Source of the DNA: Diatrype stigma
Lineage: Eukaryota; Ascomycota; Sordariomycetes; Xylariales; Diatrypaceae
DNA: 64,000 nucleotides
Direction of reading: 5' to 3'
Assembly (NCBI GenBank): GCA_022225965.2
Contig: JAKJXP020000122.1
Coordinates: 1-64,000 of the forward strand
The stretch's first letter is position 1; the number at the start of each line of letters is the position of its first letter. Positions 33,879 to 47,715 of the stretch are shown here, in pieces. Below the pieces are notes generated by a model. The model had not been told where the DNA came from, did not search any database, and saw nothing but the letters and a program-made list of their open reading frames with translations. Position numbers and translations under genes: made by a program.

Positions 33879-34723
33879 AGCCAAAGCTGCTTGCTGTTGT
33901 TGAAGTGCCTTGTGGTAAGATGGTATATCAGGAGTGGTAGGTAGGTAGAGGTTAGCAGACTAGGTGCGAACCGTTCCCATTGTGCCCATTGTGCCCATGG
34001 TACCCTAGCATAAGGGGTGTTTGTCATGAATACCTGGTATTGCTGCAAGGCATTCCGCATAGGTTCCATCTCCTCCCGTTGCTTGCGGCTGGGTTCGTTC
34101 CTGTGAAGTCTCGATACCGCAATGACTAGGTCAGAGGTCAGTTCTAGCTGGCGACGAGGTTGCATTCCTCCCAAGTACTTGCTTGTTCTGTCTGGTCATA
34201 AATACTATGCATGTCATCATGCCATGCGCTCTACTGAGCTCTCTAGAACTTCCCTCCCCCCTGCATCCTAGACCTTGTTCAAACTTGCTGTTATGCATAT
34301 GGTTGGCGATTACGCTGGACTTGGACTTGGTTTCAATCTCGCATGACCACGATGGGCAGGACATGTATGCAGGTCGAATACCTGTAACTCATAGCCTCGT
34401 TATCATTCATAGAAATGACCAACGCCAGAAGAAGACCGACCTCATATCCATATCATAGTAGCCTACCTGGCCCCAGATGCTCGCTTACCTCCTTGCGCGC
34501 TTGCTTGACTGTCCGCCCGCCAGCCTTCCCGCCAACAAACCCACCCAGCCTGCTTTATATGTTGGCTGTTTGTCCTCCTTCCCATGATAATATCTCTCAA
34601 TATCCCTAGATCGAACAGAGTTCTCCCCCTAATTCAACCACCTGCGCAAATTTTCTGAAACCAAACAAGACAACTTTGAAGTTTCGACCTCCAAGCCAGA
34701 CAGGCTCAAAAACTAAAACCAAA
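33879..34723. other. intergenic, no gene seen
   Basis: Between tRNA-Lys and the MOG1 3' end. Short ORFs only; no supported feature apart from pyrimidine-rich stretches. Confidence 0.45.
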
Positions 34724-35551
34724 CTACACCTCCTTGAACAGGTTCCAGTCCTTGACCTTGAAGGACTGCCAGATCTTGGCGGCGTAGTCGACGGCGTCGC
34801 CGATCAGCCGGCCCTGCTTGCCCAGCTCCAGGTCGACGTCCTCCTCGTCGTACTCGCCGCGGATGTGCGGCACGTTGATGGTGATCAGGATGTCGGTCAG
34901 CTCGCGCTCGAGCCGCACCAGCGTCAGGATGATGGCCGTGAAGTCCGGGTTTGGTGCTGCTGACGACGAAGAAGAAGAAGTGCCCTCTGATGATCTCTCG
35001 CTGCCGCCCGGCGGGGGCTTCTTCGGCGCTTGCGTCGCGATCAGCGTGTAGGCGGGGATGTTATCGCTGTAGTGGTGGTAATCACAAAGCACGTTAGTTA
35101 GCCAAGCTAGGTGAACCTGGGTGTAGAAAGAACGGAGGGAAGGAAGAGAACACCCACTCTAGCCGCGAGAACTGGGTCGGGGTGGTGTTCCAGACGGTAA
35201 CGGTCTCGAGCTCGTCGCCGACCAGCTCCTCGAGGTGGGTGGTCAGGGCGCGGCCGTCGATCTCGGGGCTGGTGCCCGGCCCGCCGACGCGCTCGGTGAT
35301 GTCGAAGATGATGCTCGTGAAGCCGTCCTTGTCGATGTAGACCTCCTGGTTGTCGGGCACTTGTCGGAGGGTGCTGTGACGTGTGTGCGCAATGTGTTAG
35401 CAAGCAGAACCCGTAGCCCGTAGTAGATGCGAAAGTGTGCAGAATCGAGGGCGTGTGTGTGCGTGCGTGCGTACCTGACGTCGGCGAAGCTCGCGGGGAG
35501 ATCGCAGACCAGCGCCCCGCCAAACAAGGGCGTCGTCTTGTAAGTCGCCAT
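34724..35551 (-). CDS. MOG1: MOG1-like Ran-binding nuclear import factor
   Basis: Three exons (35551-35475, 35373-35158, 35066-34724) give 211 residues. The start MATYKTTPLFGGALVCDLP and DVSTLRQVPDNQEVYID are the hallmark N-terminal blocks of Mog1/RanGRF. This small PsbP-like fold protein binds Ran and promotes nucleotide release, supporting nuclear protein import. The middle holds a Ser/Pro-rich loop (GGSERSSEGTSSSSSS), longer than in yeast, and the protein ends WQSFKVKDWNLFKEV. The second intron uses a GTGGGT donor and has a CTAAC branch-like site 30 bases before the CTACAG acceptor. The length fits fungal family members. Confidence 0.9.
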
Positions 35552-36849
35552 GGATGCGATACCTACAGGTAGGTGGTGCGTATGTGGGTGGGGTGTATAT
35601 ATGGGAAAGCAGGAAGGAGTGGCGCAGATGCGATGCGGCTTTAGAAATCGATAGGGGATGGATGGAAGTGAATCGGAATATACGCTGGAAGTGTGATGAT
35701 GTTGTTACTCAGGACGATCTTCTTAGGTTCCGTTGGTTGCGACAGGCAGGCAGCTTTAAGCAGCTTTGTTGCTTTACGCTTCCACTTCCAGGGCTGATTT
35801 GATGGTGGGGCAGGCGATGATATCATGTAACTAATTAACAGCTAACTTTAGGTACCAACTTATAGGCACCTAGAAAAGCTGGGGGCGAGGGGGAGGGGCA
35901 GGGAGGAGGGGCAGGGCAGGGGGCTACGAAGTTATAGATATATATGGCTTTGGATGCACACCTGCATATGATGGAACGATCGACTTACATACCTAAGTAG
36001 TATATAGGGGTTTCACCCAGTTTGAGTTCATTCTTTCATGTAGCTTGGAATGGCAAACATCGTTCGTATACGACACATTTCTATTTTTAGGATAGGCAGG
36101 AATCATATAGATGCCAAGATATAGAGACAGTGTAGCATTTAATCATAGCTATATACTGCGGCAGTGTCACCTACTAGACAACAATGATTGATAAAACCAA
36201 GCGAAGTGCGTTCAGCTCAGCTCAGCAATAATAGAGCAAGATAGCGAGAAAACCGTCCTGCTCCCTCTTCCGCCATTGTGTCGTCGTTGCTGCCGCCTCA
36301 TGCCCCAGTTTCTCTCACCCTTCTTTCTATGTATCTCTGCCTTTTGAAATGTACTGATTCCATACCTTCTCCTCACTTTTCATCCCTCTTATATGTCCAA
36401 TCCATCTCCTTTCCCTGCTTGTTTGCCCCTTACCCTCATTCCCACCCTTACCCTTGCCATTAGCCGTACCATTACTATTACCATCCATGACCCTTGCCCG
36501 TCTTCCGCCTCTTGTGATCTCTACCCCTTTCCACCTTTTCACGTTCGCTACTTTATGTGATGTTGGAGTCTTTTTCTTTTCGTAGCAGCACGCCGTGTAG
36601 TATAGTATCATGAATATGCTTTTCTGTCCCACCACCTCCTCTATGCTACACTCCACTTCCGGGTAGGTACGCTATGTATGTATGTAAGTAGCTATGCAGT
36701 GACGGGGTCCAAATCCTAAGAATCCCCAAAATTCCAAAAGACAATGTGCCAGCCAGCCCTTTCACGAGAGAAAGGGGGAGCGGGAGGAAAAAACAGCAAG
36801 CTAGCTGCCTCAACCGACCAACCAACTGCCACCATCATAACAACCTATC
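35552..36849. other. intergenic between MOG1 promoter and GAA1 3' end
   Basis: Includes G-rich GGGGCAGGGAGG repeats near 35880-35920 and a long C/T-rich stretch (about 36260-36480). No gene is supported on either strand. Confidence 0.45.
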
Positions 36850-39315
36850 TCATAACACTTTCTTCTTCCCCATCCTTGCCCCACTGCTCTCGCCACTCCC
36901 ACCGCCACCACTACTCAGCACGACCACGCTCCCAACCAGCCAAGCGGGCCACCACACGCACCAGACGATGAGGGGGGTATACAGGCCCCAGACGTCCCAG
37001 CCGAAAGCGGCCTCTCTCAAGACGGCACCCACACCCACTTGTCCCGCACCCGCGCCCGCGCCGCCGAAGAACCGCCAGGCGGTCGCGGCGGCGGCCACAA
37101 CAGCGGGCGGGCTCAGCACGTCCAGCAGGAGCGCGAAGACGGCTTTGACGGGCAGGGAGTATGACCCGCTGGGCTCGACGGGCGTGAAGGTCAGCGGGGC
37201 GGCGAGGAGGCCGACGAGCAGGGCGAGGCTGAAGTTGAGGGTGGCGAGGGCGCTGAGGAACATGCCGAGCAGCAGCAGGGAGAAGGACTTGAGGAGCCGG
37301 TAGAACTGGCGCTGGCGGGTCGCGACGAAGAGGCTGGACCGTAGGATGTAGTGCGAGACCAGGTGCGGGAGGGCGGCATTGGCGAGGGCGAAGACGGTGA
37401 AGACGGGGGTGAGAAGCTGTGGTTGTAGTGGATGGTTAGTCGAGATTATATAGCGGTCAAAACAAGAGGTGGGGGGGGGGGGGGTCGAGTTTGGGCGAGG
37501 TTAGCTATTATCACTAATAAAAAGAAACTTACTTTCGACGGCGTATGGTTGAAGATGAACAACGGCACGGCGCCAAGGAGATGGCTGCCCACCACTAGAC
37601 CCAACGGGAGGAAGATATGCCTTTCGGCTTTCTTCGAAGCCGTCGTAGTTGTAACAGCAGTACCAGTAGTCGCAGTAGTTGTGTCCTTCCCATTCTCACC
37701 GCTATTCGAGATTTTTGAGTCTCCGTTAGCCGCACCAACAGTAGTACTGTTGTTGTTATTCGTATCAGCCTCCTTTTTCTCTACTTCCTCCACATCCCCA
37801 ACCTCCTTATACCCGCTCCTTACCCACAGCGAGATGGCCATGATGGTGAAGTTGGCAGCGACGAGCATGGCGCTGGGCAGGTAGGTGCCAATGCTGACGA
37901 AGCGGTCCTTGCTGAGGAGCAGGTAGAAGAAGAAGCTCTGGTGCAGGTGCTCGAGCAGGTTGTTGAGACTGCGGAAGACGCCCTCGACAAGCCGGCCGAG
38001 GCCCATCTCGTCATGCCAGCCGCGGCCGCCGTTGCTGCCGCTCACGGGCTGGATGGTCACGGCGTCGACGTGGTACGGGATGAAGGCGCTGTGGGCGCCC
38101 GTGGCGTGGCCCAGCCCCTGACTGACCATGCCGCGCAGCATGGTGCGCAGCCGGTCCTCGTACGCGGCCCCGCGGTGCTTCCACATGCGCTGCAGCGTCG
38201 AGCCCTGGCCCTGGCCGTTGGCGATGTTGACGACCGAGTTGATCAGGTCCAGGTTCGGCAGCTGGCCGTTGACGCCGTCGTAGACGATGTGCACCGACTC
38301 GAAGCGGCCGCTGTCTCCTTCCTGCGGGTAGTCCAGCGCGACGGCGCCCTGCAGCGCGCCCGACTTGAGCGGCAGGGGGGACACGAGGCGCGGGTCGTGG
38401 GCGTCGTGGTAAGCGTCAACCCAGGCCTGGGTGCCGGTGCGGGTGTCCGGGGGGAAGACCAGGACGATGTCCTTGGACCACAGCGACCAACGCTTGAAGT
38501 AACGGGCGAGAGCCAGGCTCAGCGCGAGGCCGCCGCGGTTCAGGCGCTCGCCGCCGCTTCCAACGCGCCACGGCGCCACCAGCACGATGGCCTCGGTGGC
38601 ATCGCCACGCGGGGCTGGCAGGAGGGCGTATACGTTCTCGCCGGCGTATGTCTCTCCCGCCGAGTGGTATGTGTAGTTCTGGCGGCCGACCTTGAGGCCG
38701 ACGCCCTTGAGGATGGTCTCGAGCCCGTCGTTCACCCTGTAAGCAGCAGCAGCAGTAGCCACACGTTAGCAATGATCTTTCCGTCTAACACTTCTTCCTA
38801 CATATATATGTGTGTGTCTATGTGCGCAAACATAAACTAAAGCGTATATACTACGGGATACACGTACTCGGTGTTGGTCAAGTTGGCGAGGGCGTCGATC
38901 TCGTGGCGGTAGGCGCGGAAGACGTGCTGGTCGCTGCCGCCGAAGTAGGTATGGACCTGGCCGGGCAGGAGGGCGTTCTCGGAGATGTAGGTGCGGCGCG
39001 AGTAGCCGTCGAGCGGCAGCAGGAACAGCCAGACGACGCCGACGACGATGCAGAGGAGCGAGACGTAGGGCGGCAGCGTCCTCAGGAGCCGGTCACTGCT
39101 GCCATTGCGGCGCATCGAGAGCGCCGAAGCTGTATTTCGTCGAGTGCCATTGGTCAGCAGAGCAAAGAGGCAGGACAGAAATAGAGAAGTAGAGCTAGGA
39201 GTTCGGTATATGGATAGATCGATCGACGGATCAATGATCTATACACATATATCGTCTCCATCTAGTCAGTCTAGCTCGGAGTATAAAAGCAGAACTTACC
39301 AAGAAGCCCCGGCAT
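36850..39315 (-). CDS. GAA1: GAA1, GPI transamidase subunit
   Basis: Four exons (39315-39300, 39129-38868, 38736-37533, 37416-36850) give 682 residues; the first exon is only 16 bases. After a short cytosolic tail comes a membrane span at about residues 27-45 (YVSLLCIVVGVVWLFLLPL), then the family-diagnostic DGYSRRTYISENALLPGQV. A large luminal domain related to M28 peptidases follows, and then several C-terminal membrane spans. Gaa1 works in the ER membrane as part of the GPI transamidase, which attaches GPI anchors to proteins. A Lys/Glu/Asn/Thr-rich loop (about residues 410-465) is probably disordered. The ending is Lys-rich (MGKKKVL), compatible with ER retention. The third intron holds a long poly-C run on the coding strand. 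Confidence 0.92.
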
Positions 39316-40428
39316 GGCGAGCTTTCCCTTTCCCACTCTGTTGCTCTCTGTCTCTCTGTCTCTCTCCAATGTGGAACTCGACAATGTGGCCCTACCACTG
39401 GAAGAGATTCGAACTGCGAACTACAACTGCAACTGCAACTGCAGGTGTGAATGCTGCAAATGTTGGTGATGTGCCAGCTCTAAGTTCCAGGGGTCCTGCC
39501 ATTATTGACGAGCGTTGAGGCTTAGTTAGCAGTTGGCAATGGGCAGCAGGGGCAGCAGCTTACCACCTGCAGCTTACACAGTAGCAGCTTAGCTACCCAG
39601 GTATCGCCTATCACTGGCTGCGGATTGGCGCCCAAAGCTAATTAACTGTTAGTCGCATAATTCCATTCAATTGACAGGGATAGCTTCCGTTAGCTCCGTT
39701 AGCGCTACCCCAGAGCAACTCAATTCCTCGCTAACGGGGCCGTCGGGGCTCGCCCTTGATGTTATATTCCAACATTCGAGATTTAAACTTGAATGTTCTT
39801 GCAAGTAGCCCCTATGTCACCCAGCAGTAAATACACATATATCTAGGTATCTAGTGATTATAGTATGTCCCTCTGATAAAGAGAGCAATGTTTTCAATAG
39901 TCCTTACTTGTAATGCAGCCACTAACCCGGGGGTCCTGGGGGTCTTGACACAGCATATAATCTCACAATTAATACCTCCCAGCAGCCCTCTTTCACTGGA
40001 TCAGACAACAGCCGCCAGTCCCAGGCTACACTGGAATAGATACCTAGTTATTATGAAACTCCAAACCAAGTATCTATACAGGTGAAGAACCCAGCCGTGA
40101 GAACATAATACAAGGTCGGCAAACAGGAATAGAACCAGCAAAACCAAACCCCCTGAGTCACCTGGGTAGATAATCATGGCTTGCGCCCCCCTTCCTGCCC
40201 CAAAAACGCCGGTATTATGCAAATGCCCACCCAAAGAGTGCCACCATACACAGCCAGGATGCTTGACTATATCTATATACATACACATACAGGGTCGCCC
40301 TCATTATCCCTATCCACCCCCTTTTCCATCCCTCCTTCGCCCTCCTCTCCCACCCATACGTGTTCTCCTCAGTCTAAAACATACCTAAATAGATAATATT
40401 ACACACACTCTCACTCTCACTCTCACTC
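39316..40428. other. intergenic between GAA1 promoter and RBD2 3' end
   Basis: About 1.1 kb, including CTGTCTCT microsatellite near 39345-39367 and AACTGC repeats near 39421-39442. No gene supported; CTCACTCTCACTCTC lies just before 40429. Confidence 0.45.
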
Positions 40429-41680
40429 TCACGGCCCCAGTCTCTGCGTGCTCCCTACCAAGCCCACCGCATTGGCAGGGGAGCTCGTTGGAAGGACCCC
40501 GAACCTCCCGTACGTCTTCTGGTCCACGCTGACGTAGTGCGGCAGCCGTCCCAGGAGGTTCAGCCGCCCTTCTATCCACCGCAAGATCTTCTCTGGCGGG
40601 GCGAGGAATTTGAGGTAACCGAGTCCGACTGAGAAAGGGGTGGTATATGTGATTAGCCATGTTCATAGCTCATGTGTACGAGAGACTAGGGGAGGCAGGG
40701 GATGGTAGGGGATAGTAGGTGGATGAGAGGAGAAGCCTTACATAGGTACCCGGTGGCGACTCCGGCCAAGTGCCCAAAGAAGCTCGAGTTGGGCATAAGG
40801 GCCTTAACCACTACGACCATGACCAAGGGCGACACCCAGGTCGGAATGTTATGCGTTCCGATAACGAGGTACGGATTCGTCTTGTATGTGCGGATGGCCT
40901 CGACGCCTAGCAACAGGAACACCCACATGCTATACAGAAATGCCATAAGTATAGGTCTGATGATACCTCCGAGACGACGAATTACTCACCTAGCTCCCAT
41001 GACCGTCGTGTTCCCCCGGAAGATCACCCGCTCCACAAAGATATACATGAAGGCGGGTATCATAGTCAACGCTACGCCACCAAGTCTGAGTTAGCATCTA
41101 GTCCCCATTCGCCTAACACTGTATTCGCAGAAAGCAAAGGCGGAGAAGAAGACCCACGGCCGAAAAAGAGCGATAACGACGTCAGAGTGCCGAACTCGGC
41201 CTCGAATCGTTCCATCAGGGGCGTCAAGGCGAGGATGTTGAGGATGGCGTGGAAGAAGTTGATGTGGATGAGCGGGAAGGTATTGAGGCGGTACACTGCG
41301 TGCAAATTGCGTTTTCGTCAGCAAGGATTCTCCCTTACTCTCTGTCTTCACATTGTTCATCCCCATCCTCCTGTCCCCTTCCTTCCCGTATATCCCAATC
41401 CCTCGCTCCGCTATCCCCTCCGGGATCCCAAGCCACAGCGCAACGTTTCAGGTATTGTAGGCACGTAGACAGGCACGTAAACCAAGGAGGTGCGGTACTA
41501 ACAGGTGAAGATGCTGATCTGGTCCGGGATCAGGGCGCCCCACTGCCGCAGGTCCCAGAGCGGCAGCATGTTCGCGATCCAGAACAGGGCCATGACGGCG
41601 ACGAGGCCGCGCGTGAAGAGCGGCAGGCGCAGCACGTACGAGCGCGCCCGCAGCGTGCTGAAGCTCTGCACGTTCGGCAT
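40429..41680 (-). CDS. RBD2: rhomboid-family intramembrane serine protease (RBD2)
   Basis: Five exons (41680-41503, 41295-41158, 41071-40990, 40929-40742, 40628-40429) give 261 residues. The protein has about six hydrophobic spans. The rhomboid catalytic pair is visible: Ser in TTVMGASMWVF (about S133) and His in FFGHLAGVATGY (about H186). The block NTFPLIHINFFHAILNIL is typical of the fungal Rbd2 branch. Rbd2 is a Golgi rhomboid; in fission yeast and Aspergillus such proteases take part in cleaving the SREBP sterol sensor, which is family knowledge and not shown here. The start at 41680 is chosen because an upstream in-frame extension lacks an ATG and is Arg/His-rich. The GA-S codon is split by an intron (40989-40930). 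Confidence 0.9.
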
Positions 41681-42265
41681 CTCGTGCGTTTTGCGTGCGT
41701 GAGTGTAGTATGATATAATATGCGCGTGCCGTGCGTTGCGTGCCGTGGGCGTGCGTCTTCGAGCGATCAATCCAATTCTTATAGCTAATAGCGGTTTCGA
41801 CCTAGACTCTGCTACCTAGTACCTAGTTGCTGACACACGGCGGTTTTATATCTTTCTTTTCTTTCCGGAGGGTCCGGAGGGCCGAGGCAAGAAGGCAAGA
41901 AAAAACCACCACCCCGAAATTTCTCGTCTTCTTCGCGCGCGCGGGAATGCAATGGGGTCGGTCGGCTTCGATTCGGTGCTTCGCCGCTATTGGAACTTTG
42001 GCCTTTCTTCCTCAATTCCGCGTCGGGTTCGCGGGGGATGGAGGTGGAGAGGGGGATCAGAGCCTGAGCACCTTTAGGCCATGTACAGCGAACTATATCA
42101 ACCGTACAGTCCAGGGAAAGGGCAGAGCTGGTGATCGTGTGCCTTGCTCTTGCCTTGCTTTGCGCATCTACGTACTGACTATAACCAACCCCTGCCTATT
42201 CGGGAAAGATGACACGACACGGTTTTGCTGGATAAATGCATTTTACCAGCATTAGAGTGGGGGCG
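41681..42265. other. RBD2 upstream region
   Basis: GC-balanced promoter-side DNA ending at the TGTT that precedes LTR element 2. Overlapping ORFs on both strands look non-coding. Confidence 0.45.
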
Positions 42266-42269
42266 TGTT

Positions 42270-42512
42270 TGTGGATCCCTAAGGCAGTAAATGCCAAGGC
42301 TAAGGCATTCGGCTGATTAGATAATAAAAAGTGAATTCCTAAGGAATTCATTTCTGCAACTGTATTATATTTAAATATAAATCAGGAAACCTTTTATTTT
42401 TTTTCCTTCTTTTTTTTTCTTTTAAATAATAATTGCAATAAAAACTTTAAAAACTTAATACTTAATTGAATTAATAATAATTAAATAATTAAAATTAATT
42501 ATAATACGTATA
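42270..42512 (+). repeat. 5' LTR of element 2
   Basis: Gap-free or nearly gap-free match to 47716-47958, with differences mostly C/T and G/A. The first 70 bases are nearly unmutated, and AT bias rises inward. It contains a poly-pyrimidine stretch at about 42392-42422. Confidence 0.85.
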
Positions 42513-45089
42513 AATAATTATTTTTATAGGTTTATATTATTTAATTAAAAATAATAACTTTTTTTTATTACTTTATTATTTTATTATTTTATTTCTTATC
42601 TTTTATATAATTTCCGACGCGCTTTACGATAATAACGAATAACGAAAAAAGCAATAGCAGCAGTAACGGTAATAACGGCAATAACAGCAAAAACGGCAAA
42701 ATTAAAGTTCTTAAATACGATTTATTTTATTTCGGCGAAATAAGCGCCCGTAATACGAACGAACGCTTCGAAAATCTTACGAACCGCGTTAAAAACGGTT
42801 TTGTTATTATTAACGGTATCGTTTAAAATTTGCGAAATAAAATTCGCGAATTTTTTTACGAAATTCGAAGCAATAACGGCCAATTAAAAGGCATATCCGA
42901 ATTTTTATTTACGTCCTTTTTATGTAATAAAAATAAGAATATCCTTATAAATAAAGCCGATTTCGATAAAAACGAACTTATTTATTTCTTATTTTATATA
43001 ACGAAAACATTTATTGAATATAATAAACGTATTAATAAAAAGTTAAATCTTTAACGACTTTTAACGAAGCAATACGAATATCGTATAATTTAAAAGGAAC
43101 GGATTCGAATAATTTGGCCCGAAATAATTCTTTAAAGCCAAAATGAAAATCTTATATACTGCAAAACCAAAAGTCGCATTATTTTCCTTATTAATTTTCG
43201 TTTTATATAAGCAGTTCCAAATATTTTCGATAAACTGCGAAAAATTTAAATTAAATTTATATCGGCCTTCGTTTTATATAAACTGTGGTTTAAACGAATT
43301 GCTTTAAAATGTTCGGATAATTTTAAATAAATCGAAATTTTCGTATATAATCGTAATTCCGATTGAATAATTTTTTTAAAAGCGGTTTTTTAAATTTTTA
43401 ATAAGCATTACATTTTAAAGGATGCCATTATTTAATTCGTTACGTTTTTTCCGTATCAGGATAAGAATATAATGAATTATATTCGGCGAATAAAAGAAAC
43501 ATTTTACCGGATAAATTAGGAAAATCGCAATTGCTATTAAATTAAAAAGATTATCGTCGACCTTTTATAAACCAATTTGTTAAATATTTAAATTACGGTT
43601 TATAATTAATTCCGCTTATAAAATAATGTTCAGTTTATCGAAAAAATTATATAGCGGGCCGTATATATTATACGCCAAGCGGTCGAAAAAAAAATCTATA
43701 ATACGCTATCGATTTTAATTAAGCTTTATAAATCGTTAATATCGTTTTACGATTTATCGATTTCCGAAGTTATTTTAGTTAAGCCCGGTATTACATAAAT
43801 CGAACCGATCGACGTTATATTTATAATTTTAATAGCGAATAAAAACGGTATTATTACCGATTTTCGCAACGAAAACCGTAACGTTTATAAAGCGAATAAA
43901 CAAAGTTACGTAATTAAGGCTATAAATAATAAATGTTTCAATTACGGAAAATAAGGTTATTAAATAAAGGATTATAAGTAAAAACCTCGTTTTTTTAAAG
44001 CCACTTAATTATTATTCGAAAAAAAAAATAACGTTTAAGGGCTTGCTATATAACGATAATAACGGCAGCCCTCGATATATTAAATTCCGTTTTACAATGA
44101 AAAATTGGAAAAATAAAAGCAAAAAACGAATTAAGGTTTATTTTACGACTAATAACGATAAAGGCAGCGGCGACGAAAAGAATCCGGCGAACAAATTCGA
44201 AAATCCTAATTGCGATTTTAATTAAGAATTCGCCGATTTTATTAAATCGATAAAAATAAAAAATAAAAATTAAAAGCGCTAAATATATACGATAGAAATA
44301 TATAATAGCAAAAAACCATTATTAAATAGAAATAAATTATTTCGTAAAAGTTACGATAAAGACCATAACCTATTCGTAACTATTACGAATTACGGACATA
44401 AATTCGTAATTTTTTTAAATTACGGTTATATTGCTTTATATATTACCGAAATTATAATAACTAAAGGCCAAACGTATAAAATTTCGAAACCTTTTATAAT
44501 AAAAAGTATTAAAAGTACCGGGCCGAAAATTTAATAGGATGCCTTAATAATCTCGAATTTCTTAATACCAAAAAGTAATACGTTTTAATTTACGGTATTA
44601 ACGGAAATGGTTTTTAACGGAACTTTTTTTAGGAACCTTATACTTAGCAAAAGCGTATTTCATAAATTCGGAATATATTATAATAATATAAAAAAAAAAC
44701 GAAACAATAATATTTAACGTATTTAAAAAAAAGCCTATAATTCGTTCGATAACTTTTTTAAAAATTAATTATATAACGGAATTTGTTTATTCCATTAAGA
44801 AATAACAAAAGCCGAAATAATATAAGAATATATTTTTAAATAACGAAATCGAAGCTTTCCTTAATAGTTATTTCGATTAATTCTCCGAAATATTCGGCTT
44901 TATTCCGAAAAAGGTTATAGCGAATATAAAGACGCGCCATTATATCGATATAAAAAACAACCGCTTTATTAAATTTCTTTTATAAAGATATAGCCTAATT
45001 TAAATAAAGGCAATAAGGAATTTCGTTAAGGTATATTTGGATGTTATAATATGCAAAAATATAAGCCTTTAAGGTTTTTCCGTATTATT

Positions 45090-45640
45090 AATTCCGAAAA
45101 AAGCCCCCGGTTAAATAACGAAGCCTAATAAGTATAACTTATTCGTTATATAGCGGTTTTGTTATAATTATTACAAATTTAATGCTAAATAAAAAAAACG
45201 CATATTTTTTGCTTAACGTAATAAATAAAATATAACGCGTAATAGGTTATTAATGATACTGCTTTATCGATTTTAAAAATGGCTTTTAATAAATTAAAAT
45301 ATACGAACTAAACATTAAAAAGACGGCTTTCGTAATTTCATTTAAATTATACGAATGGATAATTATGTTTTTCGGCTTTTATAACGCCCTAGCGACGTTT
45401 TAAGCGTTAATAAAGGAAATTCTTAAGTTTTTACGAAAATTTATTTCGGGCATATTTAATAATATAACCGTATAAGCAAACATTCGAAAATAACTTTACA
45501 AACGAATAATTTCATTTTTTAAAAGGCTTTTAAATTTCGGTATAATTATTAATATAATTAAGTTTTTAATGTTTATTCGTAAAGGAATTTTTTTGAAATT
45601 TTTGATTTTCGAAAATGGAATCGAAGCCGATTTTGTTAAG
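45090..45640 (+). pseudogene. reverse transcriptase remnant of element 2
   Basis: The plus strand, read through stops, keeps RT landmarks: a PKKAPG loop near 45093, a MFFGFYNALATF box near 45366-45400 and the catalytic box at about 45451-45465. The Y/F-x-D-D there reads I-F-N-N. The same Asp-to-Asn changes are seen in element 1. Confidence 0.65.
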
Positions 45641-47715
45641 GTTGCTATTATTCGGAATCGATTTAAGTCCGAAACCATAACGTAAATACGTAATTTCGTA
45701 AACGCTATTAATTATTTTCGTTATTTTATTAATTATTATTTTCGTTTTATAATCCCTTTAATAGTATTAATAAAAGGCCCGAAAAATAAACGCATAATTT
45801 TATTTCCGAAAGCCATAGCAGCCTAGGAAAAAATCCGTAAAAAGATTATTATAATTCCAATAATACGTACGTTCGATTAAAGAAAGCCTTCCGTAATCGA
45901 AACCGACGTTTCGCAAAACGACGTCGGCGCCGCTTTATTATAACTTTATATGCATATAAACGGCAATATCGCTTTTTATTTTATTGCTTATTTTTCGAAA
46001 AAATTAATTAATATATAATTACGATATTTTACATAAAAACGAAAATTTTTGGAAATTATATTAACATTTCAATATTGGCGGCATTAAATAAAAAAAGGCG
46101 AAATTACGGTAATTATAAATTACGAATTCTTAAAAACCCTTAATACGAAAACCGAATAATCCGTTTGGATCGTTAAATTCCTAAATATTATTAAATATTA
46201 TGGCATTCGTATTTATTATAAATCAAAAAAAATTAACGTTTTTGCGGATTATTTGTTTAAATTTTCGGAATAAACCGAAATGTTAATGCCTTTCGATAAA
46301 TTACCTCTTAACGAAATTAAATCCATTCGAAAATCCGATTAATTAAACCGAATTAATCTTTAAGCCATTTTCGAATTCCTATGTTTCAAAATAGCCCTAT
46401 TTTTTACCATTTTATTTAGCTTTATCGATAAGCACTTTTTTTTTTCCGAAATAAATTATATAAAGCGATAATATACGAAAAAATTCCGGATAACCCTTTA
46501 TATTTTAGGGATATTGCAATAAACGTATAAACTTTATAAAAAGTTTTAAAATACGATAATCTTTTGATGCAATTAAGGAAAATCCATTACGAAAAGGGAT
46601 ATTATATAATCGGAATTATATTTCGGAAAGCCCAAAAGTAATTTTGGCATTTAAAAATCGTATTTATAATATAATAAGTTACGATTAAATGTTTAAATTA
46701 TTAATTAATAAAAAAGCCGGATTTCTTTTTATTCGATTTAAATTCCATATAATTTTCCGCTTTTTTTATACGATAGGCGATTAATTATACGGCAATAAAT
46801 AAATTATACATTCTCGTTGCCGTTAAGTACGTAATAAAATGAATTAAAGCCAAAGTTATGTCGATTACTTAATTCGATAATACCATTTTTATATTCGATA
46901 AAATCGGAATTACCTTCGGTTATTTAAAAGAATAAATTAGTAATAACGAAAAGGCTTTTATAAATAAGGCCGCCATTAAATGAAATAAAACGTATAATAT
47001 AAAAATAAAACCAGTTATATCCGCGAAATCCAGAAATAACGGTAAAGTTAAAAAAATTAATTAAGATTTAAAATACATTATAATTCGAAAATACGTAGCA
47101 AATTCAATGCCGAAGAATCTTAATAAATTATTTTAACGTATTATAACGATATATAATCGAATATTTAAGCCGAATAGCTATAGTTTTTTCTTTTTGTTAT
47201 ACGGCATTTAATTTTTTTAAAAACAATCCCGAACCGAATATTCTAAATACGTTCATAAACCGATAGAAAAAAAAGAAATCGAAAACGAACGTCGATTAAT
47301 AAAACAACATAAAGTACCGTTAATTAAATTACGATTTAACAATATAAAGGTTTTGCGAAATCAAATAAGAACGTATTTTTAAGAAAAAAAAGGCCTTATC
47401 CGTATTTACGCGTCCGGCGATTGGATTTTTTGTATACGTTAATGCAAAAAAAAGTACGAACCGTATTACGATAAGCTTTAAGCTATCGTTAATTGCTATT
47501 AAGGAAATACTTATTATTTACGAAGCCCGAAAGGAATATAGTTATAGAATAAATATAACGGCATTAATTTATTCTTAATTTACATAAAAAACGGGCATTT
47601 CGTAAAAAGCTTTTAATACGTTAATAAGCGGCTTTTAAAATAGGATCGTCGGCGCTTATTTGGAAGGAAAAATTTCACGATAATCGAGAACGATTTAATT
47701 AAAAAAAGGAAATAA

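Noticed and set aside
37941..38840. A 299-codon plus-strand ORF
   Set aside because: It is the antisense shadow of GAA1 exon 3, with Val/Leu/Gly-rich random-like composition.
41812..42255. ORFs on both strands upstream of RBD2
   Set aside because: They overlap each other, lack domains and lie where the RBD2 promoter should be.
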